From MGBC114844 sp910585855 (GTDB lineage Bacteria > Bacillota > Clostridia > Lachnospirales > Lachnospiraceae): a stretch of DNA of 46,085 nucleotides. A model generated the notes under the pieces. It saw nothing but the letters and a program-made list of their open reading frames with translations, was not told the DNA's origin and made no database searches. A program made the translations under genes and the position numbers. Numbering within the stretch: the stretch's first letter is position 1; each line of letters opens with the position of its first letter. Of the stretch, positions 33,783-42,823 are shown in pieces. The stretch lies in contig CBFFYP010000030.1 of assembly GCA_965646165.1 (NCBI GenBank), forward strand, positions 1-46,085, written 5' to 3'.

Positions 33783-34763
33783 ATGTGTACTGCCGCTACC
33801 TACAAAACAGAAGATTTTTATTTTGGACGTACATTAGATTATGAATTTTCTTATGGAGAAGAGGTAACAATAACGCCACGTCATTATCCGTTTCGCTTTT
33901 TAGAAAAGGGAACGATGGATACCCATTATGCTATGATTGGTATGGCACATATAGAGGATGATTGTCCTTTATATTATGAAGCAGTAAATGAAAAAGGTTT
34001 AGGTATGGCGGGATTAAATTTTGTAGGAAATGCTGTCTATTGGAAAAAAACAGAAGGGAAGGATAATATTGCTTCTTTTGAGTTGATTTCATGGATTTTA
34101 GGTCAGTGTGCTACTGTAAAACAAGCACAGGATTTATTGGAAAATCTAAATCTGTGGGATGCGGCATTTAGTCCAAAACTGCCCACTGCACAACTGCATT
34201 GGATTATTTCAGACAGTACAGAATCTATTACTGTAGAATCAACCAAAGACGGATTAAAATTGTATCAAAACCCGGTGGGAGTTCTAACAAATAATCCTAC
34301 ATTTGACAAACAGCTTTTTGCTTTAAATAACTATATGTATTTGTCAAATCAATCATTAGGAAATCGGGCTTTTCCGAATATAGAATTAAAACCATATAGC
34401 AGAGGCATGGGTGCATTAGGGCTTCCGGGGGATTTGTCTTCTCAGTCTAGATTTATAAGAGCTTCTTTTGTTAAGATGAATTCTGTTTCTGGGAGCGGAG
34501 AAAAGGAAAGTGTAAGCCAGTTTTTCCATATTCTTAATTCTGTCGATCAGCAGAGGGGATGTTGCCGTCTGGAAAATGGGGAATATGAGATAAGTATTTA
34601 TACTTGCTGCTGTAATGCTACAAAAGGGATTTACTATTATACTTCATATAATAATCATCAAATTACGGCGATAGATATGCATAGGGAAGATTTAGAAGGG
34701 AGCAGTTTGATAAAATATGCACCAATTGCAGAGGAACAAATTTATATGCAAAATAAGATTTGA
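33783..34763 (+). CDS. bsh: Bile salt hydrolase (choloylglycine hydrolase, Ntn family)
   Basis: Cytoplasmic Ntn hydrolase (326 residues) releasing glycine or taurine from conjugated bile acids. ATG 33783, with AAAGGAGAG upstream, puts the nucleophile Cys at position 2 (MCTAATY), required after Met removal; the earlier start at 33756 would bury it. Other active-site residues are present: Arg and Asp in FGRTLDYEFSYGE, Asn in GMAGLNF, Asn in VLTNNPTF, Arg in SSQSRFIRASF. GALGLPGDLSSQSRF is characteristic of bile salt hydrolases rather than penicillin V acylases. It lies 61 bases after GH105, probably in the same transcription unit. This points to a gut habitat. Confidence 0.94.
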   Translation: MCTAATYKTEDFYFGRTLDYEFSYGEEVTITPRHYPFRFLEKGTMDTHYAMIGMAHIEDDCPLYYEAVNEKGLGMAGLNFVGNAVYWKKTEGKDNIASFELISWILGQCATVKQAQDLLENLNLWDAAFSPKLPTAQLHWIISDSTESITVESTKDGLKLYQNPVGVLTNNPTFDKQLFALNNYMYLSNQSLGNRAFPNIELKPYSRGMGALGLPGDLSSQSRFIRASFVKMNSVSGSGEKESVSQFFHILNSVDQQRGCCRLENGEYEISIYTCCCNATKGIYYYTSYNNHQITAIDMHREDLEGSSLIKYAPIAEEQIYMQNKI

Positions 34764-34766
34764 GGG

Positions 34767-34925
34767 GGACGCTGAAAGCGGAAAGAAGGTCTATTCCGAG
34801 TCCGCTCTCGCTTAGCATTTCCTCGTAGCGGACACTAAGACGCTAAAATACAGCGTCTAAGTGCCGACGGGAAATGATGACCCTTCATAGACTTTCTTTC
34901 CGCTTTCAGCTATGCCTGCCAGCCG
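34767..34925 (+). repeat. C-type structured element (copy C8)
   Basis: Begins GGACGCTGAAAGCGG three bases after the bile salt hydrolase stop. The closing stem of 24 bp has a single G.T pair (arms about 34771-34794 and 34887-34910). The inner hairpin is AGACGCT / AGCGTCT, stem GTCCGCT / AGCGGAC, with CATTTCC opposite GGAAATG. The tail GCTATGCCTGCCAGCCGG is diverged. It is a clear model copy of the type. Confidence 0.93.
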
Positions 34926-35331
34926 GAAAAATAATATTTTTGTAAATTTTTCTTTTATTATTCTATTGTGTATTTTCTATATTTTCCTGAACCTCCCACT
35001 ATATTTACTATATCGTAGCAATCCTTTCATGACTAAAGTCACGAGTGTTCTTGCTACTTCTAATAAAATTGTAATAAATAAAGTTTATATATAAATAAAA
35101 AGTATTGTGCTTTTTGGATAAATGAGATTATAATAAAGTAAGTTTATGCTTTATGGATTACTTATAATTCAAAAATACATTATTATATTAAAAAGCAATA
35201 AAAAGTATATTACTGAATATATAGAATGAGTTGGAATATAGATCTGCATAAAATTATTATTTCCCGTTGATATTTAGTATTATAATGAATATTTTACTGT
35301 TTGCTGTAATTTTTTCGGTCTGGAGTACACA
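34926..35331. other. A+T-rich spacer with a decayed C fragment
   Basis: No credible gene: the 60-codon frame from 34912 starts inside C8 and has no ribosome site. A decayed minus-strand C fragment lies at 35241-35276 (GATCTGCATAAAATTATTAT then TTCCCGTTGATATTTAG, compare GATCTATGCAGGGTCATCATTTCCC in C9). Nothing else was recognised. Confidence 0.6.
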
Positions 35332-35488
35332 GCCGAAAGCCGAATGGAGATCTATGCAGGGTCATCATTTCCCTTCGGCACTTAGATGATGTGTTGTTGT
35401 GTTTTAGCATCTTAGTGTCCGCTATGAAAATAGGAAATGCTAAGCGTAAGCGGGCTCGGAATAGATCTCCATTCGGCTTTTGGTGTCC
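35315..35488 (-). repeat. C-type structured element (copy C9)
   Basis: Minus-strand copy ending 42 bases before the glpK start. The closing stem pairs 35332-35355 (GCCGAAAGCCGAATGG...) with 35465-35488. The inner hairpin is AAGATGCT / AGATCATC-like with an enlarged loop, and CATTTCC faces GGAAATG. The tail CGGCTGTGTACTCCAGACCG is intact. Because it sits so close to glpK, a glpK transcript must either begin in this element or carry it as leader. Confidence 0.88.
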
Positions 35489-35530
35489 CCGTTTGGTACA
35501 CCTATTTTTAAATAGAAGGAGTGATGAAAA

Positions 35531-37027
35531 TTGAAGAAATTTATTATGGCATTGGATCAAGGAACGACTAGTTCCCGTTGTATTTTATTTAATCGATCAG
35601 GAACTGCTGTCAGTATAGCTCAGAAAGAATATACACAAATTTATCCGAAACAAGGATGGGTAGAACATGATCCCAGAGAAATTTGGTCATCACAGCTTGG
35701 GGTAGCGGCAGAGGCATTGGGCAGAGCTGGAATTTCTGCAAAGGAGATTTCTGCAATTGGTATTACCAATCAAAGGGAAACTACGATTGTATGGGATAAA
35801 AAGAGCGGAAATCCTGTTTATCCTGCGATTGTCTGGCAGTGCAGACGAACAGCTTCTATGATAGATAAGATAAAAGCAGAAGGATTTGATTCGGTAATTC
35901 GAGAAAAAACTGGTTTAATTGCAGATGCTTATTTTTCTGCTACGAAGATTGCCTGGATTTTAGAGAATGTGCCGGGAGCAAGAAGCAGAGCTGAACGTGG
36001 TGAACTTTTATTTGGTACAGTAGATACATGGCTGATTTGGAATTTAACAAAAGGACGGGTATTTGCTACGGATTATACCAATGCTTCCCGCACGATGCTC
36101 TACAATATTCATGATTTATGCTGGGATCAGGAATTGCTGCAAAAATGGAATATTCCAAGCTGTATGCTTCCAGAGGTAAAAGAGTCTTCGGGACTGTTTG
36201 GAATGACAGACAGTACAATACTTGGAGCAGAAATTCCGATTACCGGAGTTGCCGGGGATCAGCAGGCTGCACTTTTCGGACAGTGTTGTTTTGAGTCGGG
36301 AGAGGCAAAAAATACTTATGGGACAGGCTGTTTTCTTTTAATGAATACAGGGGAACAAGCGGTTTCCTCTCAGAATGGACTGCTTACTACGATTGCTGTG
36401 GGGATGGATAAAAAGGTGGAGTATGCATTAGAGGGAAGTGTATTTGTTGCAGGGGCAGTAATTCAGTGGCTAAGGGATGAGCTGGAACTGATTCGTTATG
36501 CGGCAGAAACGGAACAGTTGGCAAAAGAAGTAGAAGATACAAATGGAATGTATTTAGTGCCTGCGTTTACCGGGCTTGGTGCGCCTTATTGGGATTCTTA
36601 TGCAAGAGGTACGATTGTCGGATTGACAAGAGGTGTAAAAAAGGCTCATTTTGTAAGGGCTGCTTTGGAATCGCTTGCTTATCAGACATATGATGTTTTA
36701 AAAGCAATGGAGTCGGATGCTGGAATAGAATTAAAGACGTTAAAAGTGGATGGGGGAGCAAGTGCAAATCAATTTCTTTTACAGTATCAGGCAGATGTTT
36801 TACAGGCACAGGTGCAGCGTCCGCAGACAATCGAAACCACTGCATTGGGAGCAGCTTATTTAGCGGGGCTTTCTGTCGGATATTGGAAAGATAAAAAAGA
36901 GATTCGGGAGAATTGGATTGTTTCGAAAGTATTTGATCCAAAGTTAAAAGCATCTGAGATAGAACGCAGGCTGCAGGGCTGGCATAGAGCAGTGAAATGT
37001 GCAAAGGGATGGGAGGAAAAAGAGTGA
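35531..37027 (+). CDS. glpK: Glycerol kinase
   Basis: FGGY-family kinase forming glycerol 3-phosphate from glycerol. N-terminal ALDQGTTSSRCILF (ATP phosphate loop), GITNQRETTIVWDK, IVWQCRRT, GTVDTWLIWNLT, TDYTNASRTMLYNI, and the C-terminal KVDGGASANQFLLQ and TTALGAAYLAG are canonical. The 498-residue length is usual. A TTG start at 35531 is chosen because AAGGAG lies 9 bases upstream; an ATG at 35524 is out of frame, and the in-frame ATG 35546 lies inside the conserved start of the fold. It overlaps tcdA by four bases (GTGA), so the two are translationally coupled. Confidence 0.96.
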   Translation: MKKFIMALDQGTTSSRCILFNRSGTAVSIAQKEYTQIYPKQGWVEHDPREIWSSQLGVAAEALGRAGISAKEISAIGITNQRETTIVWDKKSGNPVYPAIVWQCRRTASMIDKIKAEGFDSVIREKTGLIADAYFSATKIAWILENVPGARSRAERGELLFGTVDTWLIWNLTKGRVFATDYTNASRTMLYNIHDLCWDQELLQKWNIPSCMLPEVKESSGLFGMTDSTILGAEIPITGVAGDQQAALFGQCCFESGEAKNTYGTGCFLLMNTGEQAVSSQNGLLTTIAVGMDKKVEYALEGSVFVAGAVIQWLRDELELIRYAAETEQLAKEVEDTNGMYLVPAFTGLGAPYWDSYARGTIVGLTRGVKKAHFVRAALESLAYQTYDVLKAMESDAGIELKTLKVDGGASANQFLLQYQADVLQAQVQRPQTIETTALGAAYLAGLSVGYWKDKKEIRENWIVSKVFDPKLKASEIERRLQGWHRAVKCAKGWEEKE

Positions 37028-37713
37028 ATGAGGCATGGATCAGAACAGAGATGCTGATAGGGAAAGAGGCAGTAGAGCGGCTGAAAAGATCAAAGGTAGC
37101 AGTATTTGGAGTAGGGGGTGTGGGGGGATTTGCAGTGGAAGCACTGGCACGAGGTGGAATAGGGGAGATAGATTTATTTGATTCTGATTGTGTCAGTGTT
37201 TCAAATCTCAATCGTCAGATTATTGCTATGGTAAGTACGATAGGAAGACCAAAAGTAGAAGTAATGAAGGAACGGATTTTGGATATTAATCCAGATGTGG
37301 TGGTTCATGCCTATCAGGTTTTTTATCTGCCGGAAAATGCAGAGAATTATGATTTGAAACGGTATGATTATATAGTAGATGCAGTTGATACCGTGACGGC
37401 AAAATTGGAGTTGGCACAGCAGGCACAGCGTGCAGGAGTTTCGATTATTTCTAGTATGGGAACGGGAAATAAACAAGATCCGATTAGGTTTGAAGTGACG
37501 GATATTTATCAGACCAGTGTATGTCCATTGGCTAGGGTGATGCGCAGAGAGTGTAAAAAGCGGGGGATTGAGCGGCTAAAGGTGGTATATTCCAAAGAAC
37601 CGCCGCTTTCTTTGCAGGAAGGAGCAGTACCGGGAAGTCTGCCTTTTGTTCCCTCTGTTGCGGGACTGATTCTTGCAGGAGAGGTGATAAAGGAACTAGT
37701 AAAACAGAGGTAG
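37024..37713 (+). CDS. tcdA: tRNA threonylcarbamoyladenosine dehydratase (ThiF/E1-like)
   Basis: ThiF/MoeB/E1-superfamily enzyme that dehydrates t6A37 of ANN-decoding tRNAs to the cyclic form. The nucleotide-binding VAVFGVGGVGGFAVEALARGG-type loop, LFDSDCVSVSNLNRQIIA, YIVDAVDTVTAKLEL and SSMGTGNKQDP are typical of TcdA/CsdL. The GTG start overlaps the glpK stop; GGGAGG is 8 bases upstream, giving 229 residues. The catalytic region SVCPLARVMRRECKKRGI is intact. Pairing with glpK is probably an accident of operon structure. Confidence 0.9.
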   Translation: MNEAWIRTEMLIGKEAVERLKRSKVAVFGVGGVGGFAVEALARGGIGEIDLFDSDCVSVSNLNRQIIAMVSTIGRPKVEVMKERILDINPDVVVHAYQVFYLPENAENYDLKRYDYIVDAVDTVTAKLELAQQAQRAGVSIISSMGTGNKQDPIRFEVTDIYQTSVCPLARVMRRECKKRGIERLKVVYSKEPPLSLQEGAVPGSLPFVPSVAGLILAGEVIKELVKQR

Positions 37714-37751
37714 AAGAACAAGATAAAATTTTGATTTTACGAGAGGAGGGA

Positions 37752-38091
37752 GGATGCCAGAGGACGCCAGATTTGAAAATGGTAGGCAGCCTGCTGTTCC
37801 GGTTTTCAAAAAGCAAGAAGTTCTAAGACTTCTGCCTTTTCTTTTTCCCAACCGGACAGACCGGGGCGCAATTCGCCCTCATTTCGCCCGAAACGAAACA
37901 GGCGTAAGGGAGGATATTACCAGCCGTAAGACAATCTCTTTCTTATTATCCGGGCTAAACACGTCCCTTTTTTTTCACACCCTGCATGGAAGCAGCATGT
38001 GAAAAAAATCTTAGGTTTTCGAGCAGAAGTCCAAGAATTTCTAAATTTTTTCCAGAGTCACTGCAGGCTGCCCACCGTTTTCGAATCTGGC
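37752..38091 (+). repeat. A-type structured element (copy A5), first half of composite unit 2
   Basis: The element proper is 37762-38091 (330 bp), preceded by a near-duplicate of its first ten bases (AGGATGCCAG before AGGACGCCAG). The closing arms begin GCCAGATTTGAAAATGG and end CGAATCTGGC. GGGGCG is matched by CGTCCC (a G.T pair), and the hairpin is TTTTTTCACACC... with GCATGGAAGCAGC. Its tail runs into a spacer homologous to that after A1, then into B2. Confidence 0.9.
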
Positions 38092-38199
38092 TGTTTCTTG
38101 ATTTCGGAACAGAAAAAGAAGGATGTGATGTCTAATCTTTGCAGAATACTTGTCCTGTAATAATGTAATAAAATATAACTTCTACTGCTATTTCACCAA

Positions 38200-38540
38200 C
38201 AGCGAGAGGCGGTTTGCTTCTGTCCTTTGCTAGCGACTTCGGAGAACGGTTAGAAAGTCTTGGGCTTCTGTGTGTGGAACTACTTAAAATTTTTTGCATA
38301 TCCTGCTTCCATGCAGGGTATGCAAAAAAAGGGGCGTGTTTAGCTCGGATGATAGGGAAGAAGTGTTTTATGATTGGTAAAATCCTTTCTTACATCTGTT
38401 TCGTTTCGGCTGTGGTGAGGGCGAATTGCGCCCCGGTTCGTCCGGTTGGATGAACCGAAATCAGAAACCTTAGACTTTCTTACCGTTTGGAGCGGAGCAG
38501 GCAAAGGACAGGAGTAAACCGCCTCTTGCGTCCGGTGAAA
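38200..38540 (-). repeat. B-type structured element (copy B2), second half of composite unit 2
   Basis: Minus-strand B element. The closing arms carry GAGGCGGTTTGCTTCTGTCC and a partner with GGACAGGAGTAAACCGCCTC; two positions no longer pair, and GCTAGC faces GCAGGC. The core motifs GGGGCGCAATTCGCCC and GGGC-CTAAACA type loop and the TGCATACCC / GGATATGCA hairpin are kept. The frame at 38214-38453 is not conserved in the other B copies. Confidence 0.88.
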
Positions 38541-38663
38541 GCCAATCTAATTCTTTTTGGCAGTGTCTTATCTCCAAAAGCCGAATGAAAGATAGTAACA
38601 GGATAGAAGAAAAAGAGAAAAGATTATAAGTAAATTAGAAAATAAAAAAGGAGAAAAGTAAAA

Positions 38664-41030
38664 ATGGATGAAAATGAAATGGATCGTTGCCCTAATGAAG
38701 AGGAAGAGCAGGGACAGGGGCAGATACCGGATTTGCTTGCTACATTAAAAGAAGATTTACAGAATTTATCGGGGAAAAAATTAGATAGTTTATTAGAGAG
38801 ATGGAAGGAGGTACTTTTTGGTGATCCCAAACATATTTCATTGATTCTTCTTGTTTTTTCAGAGGTGGGTGCTAAGATAAATGGAATTACTCCTATGGCG
38901 GATAATTTTTTATTTTTAGATTTTCTTGCTCAATTAAAACAGGAACTTTTTTCCTGTGATGTCTTTTCCTATGGAGAGGAATTGTACGGAGAATATATGG
39001 AAGGAATTTATCGGGCAGCAGGTCATGTTTCTTATTATTTAAAGCCGGCTTTTTTAGAGAAGTATGTAAAAGAAGAGGTGGAAAAATATGAAGAGGTACG
39101 TAGAATTTTAGAGGAACATTATAATGGTGATATTGCTGTCTGCCTGCAGCAGGATTTACAGGAACGGGTGGGATATCTTCCTTCGAAAGAGGAAATTGAT
39201 TATTTATTGGAGCAGGCACAAGCCTTTGTCCGAATAGATGCAAATATGGACAAGGCTTTATTTTTTCTTTATCGGGTAATATTGCTTTCTTTGAAACGTT
39301 TGATAGATTTAGAGGAAGAGGAGTCTATGAGGGAAAATGAAGAACTGCTTCGTCATTTATTGAATATGTCAACGGTTTATCAGCTTGCCTTAGATGAAAA
39401 ACACGCACTGGATATATTAGAGTATGCACAGAAACTTGCTGTGGAAGAATTGGCTGTACAGAAATTAATAGGACAAGATTTGGATACAGAGGAAGAGATA
39501 CAGGATACTTATGGAGAATTGAGAAGGGAGATTCTTCGGAAAAAAGGACATATAAAAAGGGAACTGTATTTTAATAAGAAAAAGGTAACAAAAGAGGAGG
39601 TTCTTTCTGTCTATCAGGAGGCATTGGCACTTTCAGAGGCAATTTTTGGAAAGGAAAGTTCTCAGGCTGAGGAAGTCAGAAAGGATATTGTTTGGTTTCA
39701 GGCAAATTCCGGGGAGCAGGAAAAAATTGCAGTTTTATTGGAACAACTGAAAAAAGCAAAGGAAGAGGAAGATATCGATGCGATAGAATCTTTACATGGC
39801 ATTATTTCAGAGGTTTATAAACAGTCAGGAGATTTTGAAAGTGCAATTCTGCACTATCAGATAAAAGTAAGGATTCTTATAAATGAATATGGCGAAGATA
39901 GTGATGTAGCTGCCGATGCTTATAATGAGATTGGAGAGCTGTATGAAGAAGCAGAAAGATATACAGAGGCAGGGAGCTGTTATCGACACGCTTTGGCAAA
40001 TTATAAAGAGTATCTTTTGCGGACACAGGAGGAAGATGCAGACGATCCAGAAACAATATTGATGAATTATGAGGAATGTCTTTATCATACTGGACGAATC
40101 TATCAGATAGAAGGAAACTATGAAAATGCACTTTCACATTTTCATGAAGCACTGGATATTTTTGATTCTCGCTGTGAATATGCCGGTATAGAACGGGCAA
40201 ATTATTTAAAAGCAATGGCAGAAACCTATGAAAAGATGCAGTTTATGGGAAGAGCAGAACACTATTATCTCTGGGCATGGGATACCTACCAGACAATAGC
40301 AGAGTTTAACCGGCTTCGAGAAAAAAACGCTTCTTTATTTGAGTCAGAAACAGAAGAATGTGAGGAAAAAGCCGAGCAGGTGCGGCTGCATATGAAAGAG
40401 ATAGGACTGAATCGAATGATCTGTCCAGTGGAAGAAATCGCTTATTTGGAGTTGAATCAAGAGGAGCAGAATTATTTTTTAAAACGGTTTGGGCAGCTTG
40501 TACGAAAACGGTTAAAAGAGGAAGATATTTGGAAAAACTGGATTTTTCAGTGGAAAGTATATTATCGGATTTGTATGGAATGGCAGGAAAGAACAGAAGT
40601 TATTATTCCTTCTATTTTGGAAGAAGCATTTTCAATGTTGCAGCGTTATCTGAAAAAGGAAAGCGATGATAAAGAATTGATAAAATTTAGTGAGAGATTT
40701 TTTGCACATCTATCACAAGAAGAATATGAAGATGAGTGGGAAGAGGAATACAGCAGGTTTTATTATGCATTAGGAGATTTTTTTCATGCAGTATTAGAGT
40801 CTGATACAGATTTTCGTTCTTTTCAGATATTGATCTGTGAACAGCTTCCTTTATGGGCAGAGGTATTTTCTTCTGTTTATTGTAAGGAAGAAGAGAAGTA
40901 TAGTGAGTATGAAAAAACACTTCGCTATAAACAGGCGGTTTCATCTTCTGTTTTTGCTAAATGGATAAAAAATATTCAAAAAGATATACGGCGGGTTCTG
41001 GCCTGTAAGACGGAGGAAGAGTTATGGTAG
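38664..41030 (+). CDS. Large tetratricopeptide-repeat protein, function unknown
   Basis: A 788-residue soluble, highly acidic, helical protein with no signal peptide or membrane segment. TPR motifs are clear from about residue 390 to 560: ESAILHYQIKVRILINEYG, DAYNEIGELYEEAERYTEAG, ECLYHTGRIYQIEGNYENAL and AMAETYEKMQFMGRAEHYYL. The N-terminal third (about 1-120) has ILLVFSEVGAKING and a long helical EEVEKYEEVRRILEEHY region; the C-terminal 200 residues are helical without recognised motifs. AAGGAG lies 10 bases before the ATG. It stands alone after element B2. It probably serves as a protein-interaction scaffold; the partner is unknown. Confidence 0.75.
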   Translation: MDENEMDRCPNEEEEQGQGQIPDLLATLKEDLQNLSGKKLDSLLERWKEVLFGDPKHISLILLVFSEVGAKINGITPMADNFLFLDFLAQLKQELFSCDVFSYGEELYGEYMEGIYRAAGHVSYYLKPAFLEKYVKEEVEKYEEVRRILEEHYNGDIAVCLQQDLQERVGYLPSKEEIDYLLEQAQAFVRIDANMDKALFFLYRVILLSLKRLIDLEEEESMRENEELLRHLLNMSTVYQLALDEKHALDILEYAQKLAVEELAVQKLIGQDLDTEEEIQDTYGELRREILRKKGHIKRELYFNKKKVTKEEVLSVYQEALALSEAIFGKESSQAEEVRKDIVWFQANSGEQEKIAVLLEQLKKAKEEEDIDAIESLHGIISEVYKQSGDFESAILHYQIKVRILINEYGEDSDVAADAYNEIGELYEEAERYTEAGSCYRHALANYKEYLLRTQEEDADDPETILMNYEECLYHTGRIYQIEGNYENALSHFHEALDIFDSRCEYAGIERANYLKAMAETYEKMQFMGRAEHYYLWAWDTYQTIAEFNRLREKNASLFESETEECEEKAEQVRLHMKEIGLNRMICPVEEIAYLELNQEEQNYFLKRFGQLVRKRLKEEDIWKNWIFQWKVYYRICMEWQERTEVIIPSILEEAFSMLQRYLKKESDDKELIKFSERFFAHLSQEEYEDEWEEEYSRFYYALGDFFHAVLESDTDFRSFQILICEQLPLWAEVFSSVYCKEEEKYSEYEKTLRYKQAVSSSVFAKWIKNIQKDIRRVLACKTEEELW

Positions 41031-41254
41031 CCTTTGGATGGTAAATAAATGTAAAATTAAGAAAATCTTCATAAATTTACTCGTTGTTCTTCATTTTTAT
41101 TCGATATAGTGAAGATACGAAAGAAAGATTTTTTTCATTCCTCTCTATTTTGGATTTGATAAGTATGAAATTTGCTGATAGATAGGGACAATGTATTAGA
41201 TAGAAAATTAGAAAACAAGGAGAATGGAAAAATTTCTTTTGGGTTGCTTTCACC

Positions 41255-41585
41255 GGACGCCAGAGGAGGTTTGCTCATTTCCTTTGTTTGCTCCGCTCCG
41301 AACGGTAAGAAAGTCTACGACTTCTGTTTAGGTGCATCCAACCGGACGAACCGGGGCGCAATTCGCCCGTACTGCAGGCAAAACGTGGTGGGTGTAAGGA
41401 AGGATTTTACCAGCTATAAAGCAGTTTCTTTCTTATCATACGGGCTAAACACGCCCCTTTTTTTGCATACCCTGCATGGAAGCAGGATATGCAAAAAATT
41501 CTAGACGTTTCCGCAGAAGCCGAAGACTTTCTAACCATTCTCCGAAGTCGCAGACAAAGGAAACGAGCAAACCTCCTCTCGCTGT
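41255..41585 (+). repeat. B-type structured element (copy B3), part of composite unit 3
   Basis: Plus-strand B element with GGACGCCAGAGGAGG start. The closing arm GAGGTTTGCTCATTTCCTTTG pairs with CAAAGGAAACGAGCAAACCTC, a third, different arm sequence that is again self-complementary (one mismatch). Hairpin AAGTCTACGACTT, GGGGCGCAATTCGCCCGTA with TACGGGCTAAACACGCCCC, and the hairpin TTTGCATACCC / GGATATGCAAA follow. Its 3' end leads into a spacer and then A6 in opposite orientation, the mirror image of A5-B2. Confidence 0.9.
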
Positions 41586-41657
41586 TAGTGGGATAGCATA
41601 GGATAGATTTTTAGAAAAGTTTGGATGCTATTTTTTTTGTTTCGGTGTCAAGAAACA

Positions 41658-41986
41658 GCCAGATTTGAAAACAGTGGGCAGCCTGCAGTGACTTCGGAAA
41701 AAGTTAGAAGTTTTTGACTTCTGCTTGAAAACCTAAGATTTTTTTCACATACTGCTTTCATGCAGTGTGTGAAAAAAAAGGAGTGTGTTTAGCCCGCATA
41801 AATAGGAAAGAGGCTGTCTTGTGGTAGGTTGAATCTTTTGGTATGTCAGTTTTGTTTTGGCTGTCATGCGGGCGAATTGCACTCCGGTCTGTCTGGTTGG
41901 ATGAATGGAGATGCAGAAGTCTTAGAACTTCTTGCTTTTGGAGAATTGGAACAGCAGGATGCTCACTGTTTTCAAATCTGGCGTCC
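41658..41986 (-). repeat. A-type structured element (copy A6), part of composite unit 3
   Basis: Minus-strand A element of 329 bp. It is the most informative copy for the core: the usual GGGGCG/CGCCCC pair is GGAGTG/CACTCC here (41780-41785 with 41880-41885), changed on both sides. CCCGCA pairs with TGCGGG. The hairpin is TTTTTTCACACACTGCATGAAAGCAGTATGTGAA-like, again with matching changes in the arms. It ends about 130 bases before the response-regulator gene. Confidence 0.92.
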
Positions 41987-42119
41987 TCTATCTGGAAAAT
42001 TCTTTTATCCATTCCGTTTCGAAAGATTTATTGAAGGAAAAGAAGAAAAGAATGACGAAAGGAAAAGAATCATGTAGAATAGGGGTGATAATGAATTTAG
42101 AGAAAAGAGGAAAGCTGAA

Positions 42120-42785
42120 ATGTTAAATGTACTAGTATGCGATGATGATAAGGATATTGTAGAAGCGATTGATATTTATTTGACACAGGAAGGGTATCAG
42201 GTATTTCGGGCATATGATGGGATAGAAGCAGTATCTGTACTGCGTAAGAATACGATACATCTTTTGGTTATGGATATTATGATGCCGAAATTAGATGGAA
42301 TACATGCAACTTTAAAGATTCGGGAAGAGAGCAGTATACCGATTATTATTTTATCTGCAAAGTCGGAAGATACTGATAAGATATTGGGGTTAAATATTGG
42401 GGCGGATGATTATTTAACAAAACCATTCAATCCTTTGGAATTGGTTGCAAGGGTAAAGTCACAGCTTCGCAGATATACTAAATTAGGAAGTGTCAATTTA
42501 GAAAAAGATAGTAATGTATATAGAAATGGTGGGCTGCTGATTGATGATAATAAGAAAGAGGTAATGGTAGACGGCGAAGAAGTAAAGCTGACTCCGATTG
42601 AATACCAAATTTTGCTTCTGCTTGTGAGAAATGCAGGTCATGTGTATTCGATTCAGCAGATTTATGAAGCGATTTGGAATGAGGAAGCGATAGGGGTAGA
42701 TAATACCGTTGCCGTACATATCCGGCATATTCGGGAAAAAATTGAAATTAATCCAAAAGATCCACGTTATCTGAAAGTAGTATAG
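42120..42785 (+). CDS. OmpR-family response regulator truncated by an in-frame amber codon
   Basis: Receiver domain with acidic DDD at 8-10, phospho-acceptor Asp52 in LLVMDIMMPKLDG, Thr/Ser switch IIILSAK and Lys in LTKPFNP; then an OmpR-type winged helix (about 130-221: VKLTPIEYQILLLLVRNAGHV, VAVHIRHIREKIE). The frame stops at TAG (42783-42785) just where relatives read VVWGVGYK. Beyond it the same frame continues GVGYKVEKGERSR to TGA (42825-42827), which overlaps the kinase ATG as ATGA. So a TGG to TAG change has removed the last 13 codons after the Trp position, including the final wing hairpin. The regulator may be impaired in DNA binding. AGAGG is 9 bases before the ATG. Confidence 0.88.
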   Translation: MLNVLVCDDDKDIVEAIDIYLTQEGYQVFRAYDGIEAVSVLRKNTIHLLVMDIMMPKLDGIHATLKIREESSIPIIILSAKSEDTDKILGLNIGADDYLTKPFNPLELVARVKSQLRRYTKLGSVNLEKDSNVYRNGGLLIDDNKKEVMVDGEEVKLTPIEYQILLLLVRNAGHVYSIQQIYEAIWNEEAIGVDNTVAVHIRHIREKIEINPKDPRYLKVV

Positions 42786-42823
42786 GGGGTTGGGTATAAG
42801 GTAGAGAAAGGAGAGAGAAGCAG

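Noticed and set aside
34912..35094. 60-codon frame with hydrophobic stretch
   Set aside because: Starts inside C8, has no ribosome site and is A+T-rich spacer.
36567..37211. 214-codon frame antisense to glpK and tcdA
   Set aside because: Shadow of two well-supported genes; composition is that of an antisense frame.
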